A DNA stretch of 64,000 bases. It comes from Aidingimonas lacisalsi. Lineage in GTDB: Bacteria; Pseudomonadota; Gammaproteobacteria; Pseudomonadales; Halomonadaceae. The position numbers and the translations under genes were made by a program. Positions 55,725-64,000 of this stretch are shown in pieces. Position 1 is the stretch's first letter. Each line of letters starts with the position of its first letter. Location of the stretch: positions 1-64,000 of the forward strand of contig NZ_VRYH01000007.1 in NCBI RefSeq assembly GCF_008079445.1. The letters run 5' to 3'. The notes below the pieces were generated by a model. The model did not search any database. It saw only the letters and a list, made by a program, of their open reading frames with translations, and had not been told where the DNA came from.

Positions 55725-56873
55725 ATGCGTCTTTTGCACCGAGCGTCTTCATGGCGCCATTTGTTTGCCGAAGAAGCGCTACCGGCTCCCGAGTCGTTGC
55801 CTGCGTTGCTTGCTCCGCTGGCGGAGGCGTTGACTCGGCTCGGGGAATCTCCGTCGCTTGCTCAGGCCAAGGCCTGGCAGCCCACTCTGGTCGATGCACT
55901 CTGGCGGCTCGACCTTCCTGCATGGCGTATCGCTCAGCTCATCAGTGACCATGATGTCCGGTTGTATCGCCGCGCCATCGATATGGCACTCGACGATTTG
56001 CAAGCGACCGGATGGGGGGAGCCGCCGGTTCGGTTCTGCGTGCTCGTGATGGGGTCCGTGGCTCGGCATGAGAGCCTACTGGGGCCGGATCAGGATAACG
56101 GCATGATCGTCGAGGACTATCCTGATGCACGGCATGTCGAGTTCGATGGCTACTTTCAAGCGTTGGGTGAGCGCTTTACGGCCCGGTTGGACGATGCCGG
56201 CCTTCCCTTGTGCCACGGCCATGTCATGGCGTGCTGGCCGATGTGGCGCAAACGGTTGGGCGAATGGTGTGAACAACTGGATATCTGGAGTGCCGAGCGG
56301 CATACCAAGCGGGTTCAGCAACTCAACATCTTGAGTGATTTCACCCCTGTCTACGGCGAGGAGACACTGGCCGAGACGCTACGTCATTACCTGGTGGGGC
56401 AGCTCGGCCGTGCATCGTTATGCCTGAATGAAATGGCGCAATTGCTCGATGAAGTACCCGTGGCACTGGATCGGTTGGGGCGCTTGTGCGGTGACGGTAA
56501 AGACGCCCCTCATGACCGCGCGGTCAATCTCAAGCGCCAGGGCATCATGCCTCTGGTGAGTGCTACACGACTGCTGTCGCTGGTTCATGGCATCAAACGG
56601 ACCGATACGCGCCACCGGCTGAACGACTTGGTGGCGGCGGCGGTGCTTGACGCCGACGACGCGCAGGACGTCATCGCTGCACTCGACCGTTTGCAGAGCA
56701 TTCTTCTGGTCAGTCAGATGGCGAATCTCAAGGCTAGCCGCCAGGCGGATGGATGGGTGGATATGGCGACCCTCGATAGTGCCACGGCATTGATGCTGCG
56801 CCACGATTTGCAGACGATCCGTCACCTGGTGAGGCTAGCCCGCTCGTCGATTGAGAAACACAGAATGTGGTAA
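55725..56873 (+). CDS. DUF294 putative nucleotidyltransferase
   Basis: A 382-residue protein. The DUF294 nucleotidyltransferase motif GSVARHESLLGPDQDNGMI is near residue 113, with the GS, DxD-like and Asp-Asn pattern of GlnD/GlnE-type enzymes; the C-terminal DUF294_C region (about 240-380) has LKRQGIMPLVSATRLLSL. Usually such proteins also carry an N-terminal cyclic-nucleotide and CBS region, absent here. Context with the CrbS-like kinase, exonuclease and receiver genes recurs in acetate/carbon sensing loci. The target is unknown. Confidence 0.85.
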   Translation: MRLLHRASSWRHLFAEEALPAPESLPALLAPLAEALTRLGESPSLAQAKAWQPTLVDALWRLDLPAWRIAQLISDHDVRLYRRAIDMALDDLQATGWGEPPVRFCVLVMGSVARHESLLGPDQDNGMIVEDYPDARHVEFDGYFQALGERFTARLDDAGLPLCHGHVMACWPMWRKRLGEWCEQLDIWSAERHTKRVQQLNILSDFTPVYGEETLAETLRHYLVGQLGRASLCLNEMAQLLDEVPVALDRLGRLCGDGKDAPHDRAVNLKRQGIMPLVSATRLLSLVHGIKRTDTRHRLNDLVAAAVLDADDAQDVIAALDRLQSILLVSQMANLKASRQADGWVDMATLDSATALMLRHDLQTIRHLVRLARSSIEKHRMW

Positions 56874-56921
56874 GGCGTGTTTCTTTACCCTTCGTGCGAC
56901 CCGGTCACGTGCGTTCCTCTG

Positions 56922-59654
56922 TCAAGCGCTTCGTTCCGGCAGCTCCATGACCAGGCATGCGCCCCCCAAGGTAGCGGCTTCCTCTATCCATAACCGCCCG
57001 CCTAGATGGGCAACGATACCCCGGCTGATCGGCAACCCGAGGCCACTGCCCCGCGGGCGGCCACGAGATTGGCCGTGACCGGTGCGTTGTGGCTGGAGTT
57101 GGTGGAACTTCTCGAATACGCGTTCCCGGTCCGCCGGATCGACACCGTTGCCGTTATCCTCGACGCTGAGTCGAAAACGGTCCTTGTGGCGAGCGAGGGC
57201 AAGGCGGACGTGCGGCGTTTGTTCATCGGCAAACTTGGCGGCATTGTCCAGCAGATTGATGATCACCTGTTCGAGCCGGTCCGGGTCGCCGATCACCGGA
57301 GCGGTGTCGACTTGCAGGTCGACCGTCAGTGTTACGCCACGATCTTGCTGGACCTGTTGTACGGCATCGACACTTTGGCGAGTGAGCGTGACCAGGTCCA
57401 GCGGTTGTGGATTCAATGTGAGGCGCCCCGATTCGAGCCTTGCCAGGTCGAGGATCTCTTCGATCAATCGCGACAGGCGTTGGCTTTCCCATACCACGAC
57501 GTCGAGGAAATGCTCTCGTTTGTCGTTGGGCAAGTCGGGGCTGTCACGCAGGATCTCGGCAAATGCCCTGATCGAGGTCAATGGGGTGCGCAATTCATGG
57601 CTGACCATGGCAACGAATTCGTCCTTGAGTCGATCCAATTCCCGCAGGCGTTCGTTGGCACTGCGCAGCTCTTCTCCGATGCGTGCCAGCTCCTGTGATT
57701 TCTGTTCAAGGCGGCGATTGTACTCCAGCGTTTGCGACGTGGTATCCAGGATGCTCAGTACCGCTTCCAGATCGAGTGCCTCACCTCGCACCACGGAATG
57801 AATCAGTACACGTGCCGAAGCGCTCCCTAATGCGCCTGACAATGCCTGTTCGGCTCTGGCAATCGTTTCCGGTGCGACGGGCTGGTCGTCATCATGGTCG
57901 TTGGCCGATACCGCGAGTACCCGTCGTGTCGCGGATGTGCCCAGATAACGGCCAAGCAGGGTGCGTAATTCTCCATGGGTGGTTTGGCCCTGCCACAATG
58001 AACGATAGACCAGCGAGGAGTGTAACGCCTCGGTGAAGAGGGCAGCCTGCGTCTGCTCCAGTCGCGTCTGACGGGTGAACAGTGAGATGACGATCAACGA
58101 CCCTGCATTGGCCAGTAGACTCCATAATAAGGAATGACTATAGATATCCCAGCCTTCCAGACCAAACAGCGCATAAGGGCGTAGCCATTCCCAACCGAAA
58201 AGCCCCGTGGCGAGGAAACCATCATCCAGCCAGCCGGATTGGGCGAATCCGGGAATCAAGAGGGTGTGGCACCAGACCAGAAATCCGGCGATCAGGCCGA
58301 TGATGGCTCCCAGACGTGTGGCGCCACGCCAGTAAAGGCCGAACAGCAGAGCGGGAGCGAATTGGGCAGCGGCGGCGAATGATACCAGGCCGATGGTGAC
58401 CAGGCTGTAGGCGTCGCCCACCAGGGCGTGATAGAGATACCCCAGCAGCAGGATCAGGATGATGGCGATGCGGCGTATTCCCAGTAGCCAGCCGGACAGA
58501 TCCTTCCGACTACCAGGATGGAATCGGCGCGAGCGAAGCAGCAGCGGCATGATGAGCTGGTTGCTGACCATCGTCGACATGGCAATTGTCTCGACGATGA
58601 CCATGCTGGTCGCTGCCGATAAACCACCAATGAAGACCAGCAAGGGCAATCCCTCCAGCCCGGCGGAAAGTGGCAGCGTCAATACGAAACTGTCAGGGTC
58701 GCTACCGGCGTCGCCGATCAACAGCCCGGCCAGTGCCACTGGGATAACGAAAAGATTGATGGCCAGTAGGTAAAGCGGGAACAGCCAGCTTGCTCGCTTG
58801 AGGTGATGTTCATCGACATTTTCCACGACCAGAATCTGGAACTGGCGCGGCAAGGTCAGGAATGCCAAGAATGCCATCGCCAACGTACCTACCCACCCAA
58901 CGGCGCCACCGGGCACGGCTTCCAGGCTTAGCAAACGGGTCAGGTCGTTCGACTGTTGCGCCGTCGCTAACAGCTCGCCGGGCCCTCTGAACAGGACGAA
59001 TACCGTGAATACCCCGACGGACAGAAAGGCGATCAGCTTGATCAACGACTCGAAGGCGATGGCGGCGACCATCCCTTCGTGGCGTTCGCTGGCATCCAGG
59101 TGGCGAGTTCCGAACAGGATGATGAAGACGGCCAGCACCAGTGCCACCCAGAATGATTTGTCCGCCCAGAAGTTCTCCTCGGCCATGCGCAATTCCGGCA
59201 CGTCGGGATAGTTCATCAACACGGCATGGCTGAGCGTGATGGCTTTGAGCTGCAATGCGATGTAGGGCGTGATGCCGATCAGAGCAATCAGTGCGACCAG
59301 TGCACCCAGACCGACGCTCTTGCCGTAACGAGCACTCAGAAAATCGGCGATCGAGGTGATGCGTTGAGCACGGGCGATGCGCACCATCTTGCGAATGATG
59401 AATGGGCTGGCAAGCATTGCCAGAGTCGGCCCGAGATAAATCAGGAGAAAACTCGGCCCACCTTCCGCGGCTCGCCCCACACTGCCGTAGAACGTCCAGG
59501 CCGTGCAGTAGACAGCGATCGACAGAGCGTAAATGGTAGGCGAACCAATGACCGAACGTCCTTGTTCGGCACGGCGGTCTCCCCAGGCGGCAATGACGAA
59601 CAGCAGTGCCAGATATCCAAACGCGATACCCAGCACCACGGCATCCGTCCTCAT
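56922..59654 (-). CDS. sodium/solute symporter-histidine kinase fusion, CrbS-like
   Basis: A 910-residue inner membrane sensor. About 13 hydrophobic helices of a sodium:solute symporter fold fill residues 1-510. A linker with coiled coil (LEQKSQELARIGEELRSANE) leads to a HisKA domain with phosphoacceptor His near 686 in VSHELRTPLTSIRAF, and a HATPase with INLLDNAAKF and SGLGLPIS. There is no receiver domain, unlike many CbrA. CrbS in Vibrio senses acetate and activates acs through CrbR. It overlaps the small membrane protein gene by 4 bases. The name is by architecture and context. Confidence 0.88.
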   Translation of the reverse strand: MRTDAVVLGIAFGYLALLFVIAAWGDRRAEQGRSVIGSPTIYALSIAVYCTAWTFYGSVGRAAEGGPSFLLIYLGPTLAMLASPFIIRKMVRIARAQRITSIADFLSARYGKSVGLGALVALIALIGITPYIALQLKAITLSHAVLMNYPDVPELRMAEENFWADKSFWVALVLAVFIILFGTRHLDASERHEGMVAAIAFESLIKLIAFLSVGVFTVFVLFRGPGELLATAQQSNDLTRLLSLEAVPGGAVGWVGTLAMAFLAFLTLPRQFQILVVENVDEHHLKRASWLFPLYLLAINLFVIPVALAGLLIGDAGSDPDSFVLTLPLSAGLEGLPLLVFIGGLSAATSMVIVETIAMSTMVSNQLIMPLLLRSRRFHPGSRKDLSGWLLGIRRIAIILILLLGYLYHALVGDAYSLVTIGLVSFAAAAQFAPALLFGLYWRGATRLGAIIGLIAGFLVWCHTLLIPGFAQSGWLDDGFLATGLFGWEWLRPYALFGLEGWDIYSHSLLWSLLANAGSLIVISLFTRQTRLEQTQAALFTEALHSSLVYRSLWQGQTTHGELRTLLGRYLGTSATRRVLAVSANDHDDDQPVAPETIARAEQALSGALGSASARVLIHSVVRGEALDLEAVLSILDTTSQTLEYNRRLEQKSQELARIGEELRSANERLRELDRLKDEFVAMVSHELRTPLTSIRAFAEILRDSPDLPNDKREHFLDVVVWESQRLSRLIEEILDLARLESGRLTLNPQPLDLVTLTRQSVDAVQQVQQDRGVTLTVDLQVDTAPVIGDPDRLEQVIINLLDNAAKFADEQTPHVRLALARHKDRFRLSVEDNGNGVDPADRERVFEKFHQLQPQRTGHGQSRGRPRGSGLGLPISRGIVAHLGGRLWIEEAATLGGACLVMELPERSA

Positions 59655-59872
59655 CTTGCGTCATCCTCGCATGACTCGTCATGAGTGGGCCGTTCCATCA
59701 ACCATGCCATCAGCAGAATCACCGCCCCCCAAGCCAGAAACAGGTAGATGGGCAGAGCCGAGATGCCGTCTGGCCTGTATCGATCGAACACAAGTATCAG
59801 TGGTGGAGAGAATAACAACACGGCCAACCCGATCAGCGCGATCAAACGCTCCTTGTGTCGTGCCGGTTTCAT
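59651..59872 (-). CDS. small two-helix membrane protein of the CrbS-like locus
   Basis: A 73-residue protein with a basic N-terminus (MKPARHKERLI) and two hydrophobic helices (IALIGLAVLLFSPPLILVF and ALPIYLFLAWGAVILLMAWL) joined by a short charged loop, then an acidic tail. It overlaps the exonuclease stop and the kinase start by 4 bases each, so it is translationally locked between them and should interact with the sensor. No named family is recognised. Confidence 0.8.
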   Translation of the reverse strand: MKPARHKERLIALIGLAVLLFSPPLILVFDRYRPDGISALPIYLFLAWGAVILLMAWLMERPTHDESCEDDAR

Positions 59873-61920
59873 GCGCTGGCATCCTCTCTGTCGAATGCGC
59901 CGGCCTGGAGGGTCAGTACGTCGCCGAGCGTAGCGACTCCACGTGCTTCCAGGCGCGGTACCAGCATCAACCACAGGGTGGCTGTCAGGCGTGCGTCGCC
60001 GAGTGCGGTATGGCGAGCACCATCGGGAACCTGTAGATCGTAGCGGGCGGCCAGCGTGTCCAGGTCATGGCCATCAAGGCCTTCGTCGAGAGCGCGAGAG
60101 AGTAACAGGGTGTCAATGATCGGCATCGAGAAATCGGTGTGGTTTCCAGGCGGTTGAATGGCCAGCATATCGAAGGCGGCGTTATGTGCCAGGAGAGCGG
60201 CGTCGCCGATATACTCCCGAAAGCGCGGCAACACGACACTCAGTGGCGGCGCACCGGCAACATCCGTATCGGTAATGCCATGGATGGCGGTACTGTCCGG
60301 GGGGATGGGCCGACCGGGGTCGATACGCTGATCGAAGGTATCGTCGGCCAGTAACCGGTGGTTGACGATTCGGCAGGCTCCCAGACTGATCGTGCTGTCG
60401 CCGCGGCGTAACTCCAGTCCCGTTGTCTCGGTGTCGAAGGCAACGATATCCAGTGCTCGCAAAGGGCGGCGTGTGATCGCCATATCCGGTGAGGGAAGTT
60501 CGGCGATACCGAAGTCGTGGAATTCGGGACGAGGCGGGCGCCGTGTGTGCGGGGCGCCAACTTTGTCGACGGCGGGTAGCGGCAGCCTCAGCCGGGCATG
60601 TTGATGGTCTTCGTCGGCCAGGCTCCAGACATCGCTGTCATGGTGTCGCAGTAAATCACCCACGGTCGGCGAAAGGGGCAACGAGGCGAGCTGCATGCCA
60701 CACCAAGTGGCGAGCACCTGATGAGGCACTGGTGTGCCCTGCCAGATCAGGTCGAGATAGACTCGCTTATTGCCCAGGCACACCTCCACGTCGATGGTCG
60801 CTTGGCCGGCATGGTCGGACAGGCATTCCAGCAGACGTTCCAACAGGATCAACAACGCCGGCGCATCGGCCCTGAACCAAGCGGGAATGCCGATGGGCAC
60901 GAGTCGTAACGGTGCACCGTTCAGGCGATGATTGAGCGACACAAACAGATCGTTCGACCACACGGGAACCAATCGCTCGCCTCGTCGCCGCATTTCGTCA
61001 AGCAAGCTACCCAGTTGTTCAATGCTCTTGCCGAGCGAACGACTCTCTTCCTCGATGACCGTTTCCAACCGCTGCTGCAGCGCGTCGGTATTCTGATGGT
61101 AACTCATTACGCTGGCGGCACTACTCAAACTGGCACTATGTCGACGCAGGTCAGGCAGCAGCTCGCCGAATTGCCGACGATATTCCATGTCACAGGCCCA
61201 AGCGTCGGTTGCATCGCGGAGAGTCAGCAGCGTTTCGCCCTGGCTATCCGGTATGCGGCGCAAGGTTCCATGCAACCAGCGGTCACCGTAGGGCACGAAG
61301 GCTTCGCGCGGCGTGCCGTCATCAGGCAGGGCATGCAAGGCATCCTGAAGACTTCGCGTCGTCAACAAGTTATCGAGACGTTTGCCCAGTCCCAGCCCGA
61401 TGCATTCGGAGAAAAGCGTTTCGGCGGCGTGATTGAACAGGATCAGTCGCTGGTGCTGGTCGCACAGTAACAGTGGAACGTCGAGGATCTGCAGAACGGC
61501 TTCGAGCTCCCGACGTATGCGTGCGGCACTCCGCGCCCCTTCGGTATGGGCGGAAGACAGGCGTTGCCGGTCGCTGCGCCACCCCTCGCGCAGCCGTTCG
61601 AAATCGGGGCCGAGTCCACGCAACCAGCCTTCCAGTGGATAATCGTCACGGGCATCGGGATTGGCCGCCAGTCGGGCCATGAGAACATGCAGGTGACGAA
61701 GCGGGGTCAATAGGCGTCGCGACAGCAGAAGGCCCGCGCAGACGACGACAAGACTCGTGGATAGACAGGCCAGCCAGAGCAAGGCTTGCGTCACTCCGGA
61801 GGGCGATAGCCGGGCATCGAGCCAGAGGGCCAGAAACACTCCCCCGAACAGCGTTATGCCACTGAGCATGAGCCAGATGCCGAGCAGATGTTGATGCTTT
61901 GGCAAATGGCGATGTCTCAT
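59869..61920 (-). CDS. membrane sensor module fused to a DnaQ-type 3'-5' exonuclease
   Basis: A 683-residue chimera. Two N-terminal helices (about 13-35 and 45-68), a HAMP-like segment, a PAS-like region (LQILDVPLLLCDQHQRLILF), a coiled-coil/histidine kinase-like part without a recognisable H-box, a degenerate HATPase region (about 300-460), then a DEDDh exonuclease from about residue 490: FDTETTGLELR, LLAHNAAFDM, HTALGDARLTA. Similar proteins sit beside CrbS/CbrA-type kinases in several gammaproteobacteria. How the nuclease serves signalling is not known. It overlaps the receiver gene and the small membrane protein gene by 4 bases each. Confidence 0.85.
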   Translation of the reverse strand: MRHRHLPKHQHLLGIWLMLSGITLFGGVFLALWLDARLSPSGVTQALLWLACLSTSLVVVCAGLLLSRRLLTPLRHLHVLMARLAANPDARDDYPLEGWLRGLGPDFERLREGWRSDRQRLSSAHTEGARSAARIRRELEAVLQILDVPLLLCDQHQRLILFNHAAETLFSECIGLGLGKRLDNLLTTRSLQDALHALPDDGTPREAFVPYGDRWLHGTLRRIPDSQGETLLTLRDATDAWACDMEYRRQFGELLPDLRRHSASLSSAASVMSYHQNTDALQQRLETVIEEESRSLGKSIEQLGSLLDEMRRRGERLVPVWSNDLFVSLNHRLNGAPLRLVPIGIPAWFRADAPALLILLERLLECLSDHAGQATIDVEVCLGNKRVYLDLIWQGTPVPHQVLATWCGMQLASLPLSPTVGDLLRHHDSDVWSLADEDHQHARLRLPLPAVDKVGAPHTRRPPRPEFHDFGIAELPSPDMAITRRPLRALDIVAFDTETTGLELRRGDSTISLGACRIVNHRLLADDTFDQRIDPGRPIPPDSTAIHGITDTDVAGAPPLSVVLPRFREYIGDAALLAHNAAFDMLAIQPPGNHTDFSMPIIDTLLLSRALDEGLDGHDLDTLAARYDLQVPDGARHTALGDARLTATLWLMLVPRLEARGVATLGDVLTLQAGAFDREDASA

Positions 61921-62291
61921 CTCGTCTCTCCTTCGAGCAAGGCGAGAACCTTGTCGATGAGACCTTGGGTGGAAAAGGGCTTGGTGACATAGTCATCGGC
62001 GCCGAGTGCCAAGCCTTTCTCGCGTTCGACCTCACGGCCATGGGCGGTCAGCATGATGATCGGTAGACGTGAGTGGTGCGGCGAGGCACGCAGCCGTTCC
62101 AGCACATCGAATCCGCTCATGCCGGGTAAGCTGATATCCAGCAGCATCAGGTCGGGTGCGGTATCGGCAATACTTGCCATGGCACTTTCGCCATCCATCG
62201 CCGTCATCACGTCAAACCCGGCTTGCTGCATGAGAAACTCCAGCGACAGTACGATGTTCGGCTCATCATCCACCACCAGGATCCGGGCCAT
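61917..62291 (-). CDS. single-domain response regulator
   Basis: A 124-residue receiver with no output domain. The acidic pair is in VVDDEPN, the phosphoacceptor Asp in LMLLDISLPG near residue 53, Thr in IIMLTAHG and Lys in YVTKPFS. It is the first gene of a coupled run receiver-exonuclease-membrane protein-kinase (ATGA overlaps throughout), so it is likely phosphorylated by the kinase and may act on the exonuclease protein. The DNA-binding CrbR-type regulator is not in the window. Confidence 0.9.
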   Translation of the reverse strand: MARILVVDDEPNIVLSLEFLMQQAGFDVMTAMDGESAMASIADTAPDLMLLDISLPGMSGFDVLERLRASPHHSRLPIIMLTAHGREVEREKGLALGADDYVTKPFSTQGLIDKVLALLEGETR

Positions 62292-62410
62292 GGGCGTCTC
62301 CTTTGGCTGTTCTAGTCGAAGTTTAGTGTGCCGATCGCTTGATGCGAAAGACGACCTTGGCAGGAGTTGGTATGGTGGCGCGTTTCGAGTCCATGGGCTG
62401 GGAGAACACG

Positions 62411-63085
62411 ATGATCAAGGTGCACCATCTGGCAAACTCGCGTTCCCAACGAGTGGTATGGCTGCTTGAAGAGCTCGGTGTCGATTACGAGATCGTCACC
62501 TATCAACGCGACCCCAATACCATGCTGGCACCGGAATCGCTGAAGCGCGTTCACCCGCTAGGTAAGTCGCCGGTGATCAGTGACGACGAGCATGGCGGCC
62601 GAGTCGTTGCGGAATCCGGTGCGATTCTCGAGTATTTACTTGAACGCTGCGGCGATGGCCGGTTGGGACCGCCGGCAGGGAGTGACGAGCGCTTGCGTTA
62701 CCGTTTCTGGTTGCATCATGCAGAGGGCTCGGCCATGCCGCCACTGGTGATGCAACTGGTCTTTTCGCGCTTGGGCAAACCGCCGGTGCCGGCCCTGTTT
62801 CGACCGATCGGCAAGCTCTTGGGTCAAGGCGTGCAGCAGAAGTTTCTCGATCCGCAGGTCGAGGACCTCATGAGCTTGTGGGAAAGCGAACTGGCCCGCT
62901 CGACCTGGTTTGCCGGCAATGATTTTACCGCTGCCGATATCCAGATGAGTTTCCCGGTGCTGGCTGCAGACATACGTTTCGGTTTACAGGCTTACCCGCA
63001 TTTGACCGCATTCGTCGCACGCCTGCGTGAACGGACCGCGTACCAGCGTACGGTGGATAAAATTGGTGAGTTCGGCAGGGGATGA
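62411..63085 (+). CDS. glutathione S-transferase
   Basis: A 224-residue GST. The N-terminal thioredoxin-like domain has SRSQRVVWLLEELGV with a candidate catalytic Ser near residue 10 and KSPVISDDE with AESGAILEYL for glutathione; the helical C-terminal domain includes the FTAADIQMSFPV motif. GGGAG lies 6 bases before ATG 62411. It resembles the YfcF/beta-type bacterial enzymes; the substrate is unknown. An AT-rich hairpin AATTACG/CGTAATT (63085-63106) follows and may terminate it. Confidence 0.9.
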   Translation: MIKVHHLANSRSQRVVWLLEELGVDYEIVTYQRDPNTMLAPESLKRVHPLGKSPVISDDEHGGRVVAESGAILEYLLERCGDGRLGPPAGSDERLRYRFWLHHAEGSAMPPLVMQLVFSRLGKPPVPALFRPIGKLLGQGVQQKFLDPQVEDLMSLWESELARSTWFAGNDFTAADIQMSFPVLAADIRFGLQAYPHLTAFVARLRERTAYQRTVDKIGEFGRG

Positions 63086-63215
63086 ATTACGACTTTCGAC
63101 GTAATTTTGCCGTTACAGACAGATGGCGTATGGAATTATTTGCATCGAGTCATCACCATTAGGCGGATAACCATTATGACTGTCGACCACCGTACCACTC
63201 CCAGGAGCCACGCTC

Positions 63216-64000
63216 ATGAGTGCAATCGTTCTACTGGTGATCGGTCTTGGTGCCATGGCACTGGGGTACTTCGTGTATTCGAAGTTCATCGCCGAAAAGA
63301 TCTTCCGTCTGGATCCCGATTTTCGCACGCCGTCGTATGAATACGAGGACGGTGTTGACTATGTACCGACCAACCGCTTTGTCCTATGGGGACACCATTT
63401 CACGTCAGTGGCGGGGGCCGCTCCGATCGTCGGTCCGGCCATTGCGGTCATTTGGGGCTGGTTGCCGGCCTTTCTGTGGGTCATATTGGGCACAATCTTC
63501 TTTGCCGGCGTGCATGATGCCGGTGCAATCTGGGCGAGCGTACGCAACAAGGCCAGGTCGATTGGGGCTTTGACCGGTGACGTGGTCGGTAAACGGGCGC
63601 GCAGCCTGTTCATGGTCGTCATTTTCCTGGTGTTGTTGATGGTCAACGCCGTGTTTGCGGTGGTCATTGCCGGTTTGATGATGGACTTCTCGAGTGCCGT
63701 GGTGCCGGTCTGGGGGGCCATCCTGGTCGCGTTGATCATCGGGCAACTCATCTATCGGCGCATACTCAGCCTGCCTATGGTGTCTCTGCTCGGCGTCATC
63801 GCCCTGTATGCACTGATTGGTCTCGGGCCCTCGGTCCCTCTGCAGATGCCTGATGCGGTCGGAGGCATGTCGGGCAATGCCGTCTGGATTCTGATCCTGT
63901 TCGGTTATGCCACCATCGCTTCGCTGCTTCCGGTCTGGGTCTTGCTGCAGCCGCGCGATTACATCAATGGTCTGCAACTGTTCATCGGCCTGATCGTACT
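63216..64000 (+). CDS. cstA: carbon starvation protein CstA (5' part)
   Basis: The first 261 codons of a CstA-family peptide or pyruvate transporter, running off the right edge. MSAIVLLVIGLGAMALGYFV is the first helix; the family segment WGHHFTSVAGAAPIVGPAIA and GTIFFAGVHDAGAIWAS are intact, with further helices to the edge. AGGAG lies 8 bases before ATG 63216. Carbon-starvation transport fits next to the CrbS-like sensor locus, though the genes are divergently arranged with a GST between. Confidence 0.93.
   Translation, partial: MSAIVLLVIGLGAMALGYFVYSKFIAEKIFRLDPDFRTPSYEYEDGVDYVPTNRFVLWGHHFTSVAGAAPIVGPAIAVIWGWLPAFLWVILGTIFFAGVHDAGAIWASVRNKARSIGALTGDVVGKRARSLFMVVIFLVLLMVNAVFAVVIAGLMMDFSSAVVPVWGAILVALIIGQLIYRRILSLPMVSLLGVIALYALIGLGPSVPLQMPDAVGGMSGNAVWILILFGYATIASLLPVWVLLQPRDYINGLQLFIGLIV

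Overview
The window reads as chromosome of a moderately GC-rich gammaproteobacterium, most likely a member of the Halomonadaceae (Halomonas, Kushneria or Salinicola relatives). The grounds are the gene order smrB/prmB-aroC followed by a phasin and class I PHA synthase, the rpe-gph-trpE block, the gacA-uvrC-pgsA-tRNA block, and a CrbS-type transporter/kinase locus. This is inference from content and order, without a database search. Almost everything is single-copy core metabolism, densely packed and often translationally coupled by 1 to 4 base overlaps.

Layout. 1-8.2 kb: tail of an unidentified gene, an alpha/beta hydrolase, a patatin phospholipase, SmrB (ribosome rescue), PrmB, AroC, then a polyhydroxyalkanoate locus (DUF6489 protein, phasin, PhaC). 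8.3-13.7 kb, minus strand: miaB, phoH-ybeY-corC-lnt. 14-21.3 kb: SH3-domain membrane protein, thiopurine methyltransferase, YajG, gamma-glutamyltranspeptidase, rpe, a GIY-YIG protein, ndh and gph. 21.5-29.4 kb: the tryptophan operon trpE-trpG-trpD-trpC, split by a 3.8 kb island. 29.4-36.8 kb: cation/proton antiporter, a sorbosone-dehydrogenase-like protein with its cytochrome c, and the large FAD/FeS protein YdiJ. 37-42 kb: serS, groEL/groES, fxsA, a FabG/PhaB-like reductase, a ComEA-like protein. 42.6-47.7 kb: pyrF, lapB-lapA-ihfB, sdhE-ygfX, nadB. 47.8-51.7 kb: three tRNAs, pgsA, uvrC, gacA, tRNA-Ala. 51.8-55.7 kb: argF, grxD, rnt, argG, a HlyU-like protein. 55.7-64 kb: DUF294 nucleotidyltransferase, CrbS-like transporter/histidine kinase, a small membrane protein, an exonuclease fused to a sensor module, a receiver-only response regulator, a GST and the start of cstA.

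The most notable object is the island between trpE and trpG. A perfect 28-bp direct repeat (23130-23157 and 26948-26975) duplicates the first codons of trpG, so it is an attachment-site pair. The element restores a full trpG reading frame at its right end and leaves an 8-codon remnant at its left end. It carries only small genes: a putative repressor, a CPC/CLCC-motif protein, a membrane-anchored protein, a DUF1654 protein behind a consensus LexA box, a zinc-ribbon membrane protein and a secreted Cys-repeat protein. No integrase gene is visible. The same trpE-trpG interval houses the R/F pyocin cluster in Pseudomonas aeruginosa. Just downstream, trpD has lost its invariant KHGN motif inside an odd G/C-only patch, which is either an assembly error or a real lesion.

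A second signal links two distant loci. The 12-mer TGTTGCAGTGCA, centre of a perfect dyad upstream of the phasin, recurs at a similar distance upstream of the FabG/PhaB-like reductase 35 kb away, suggesting a shared PHA regulator.
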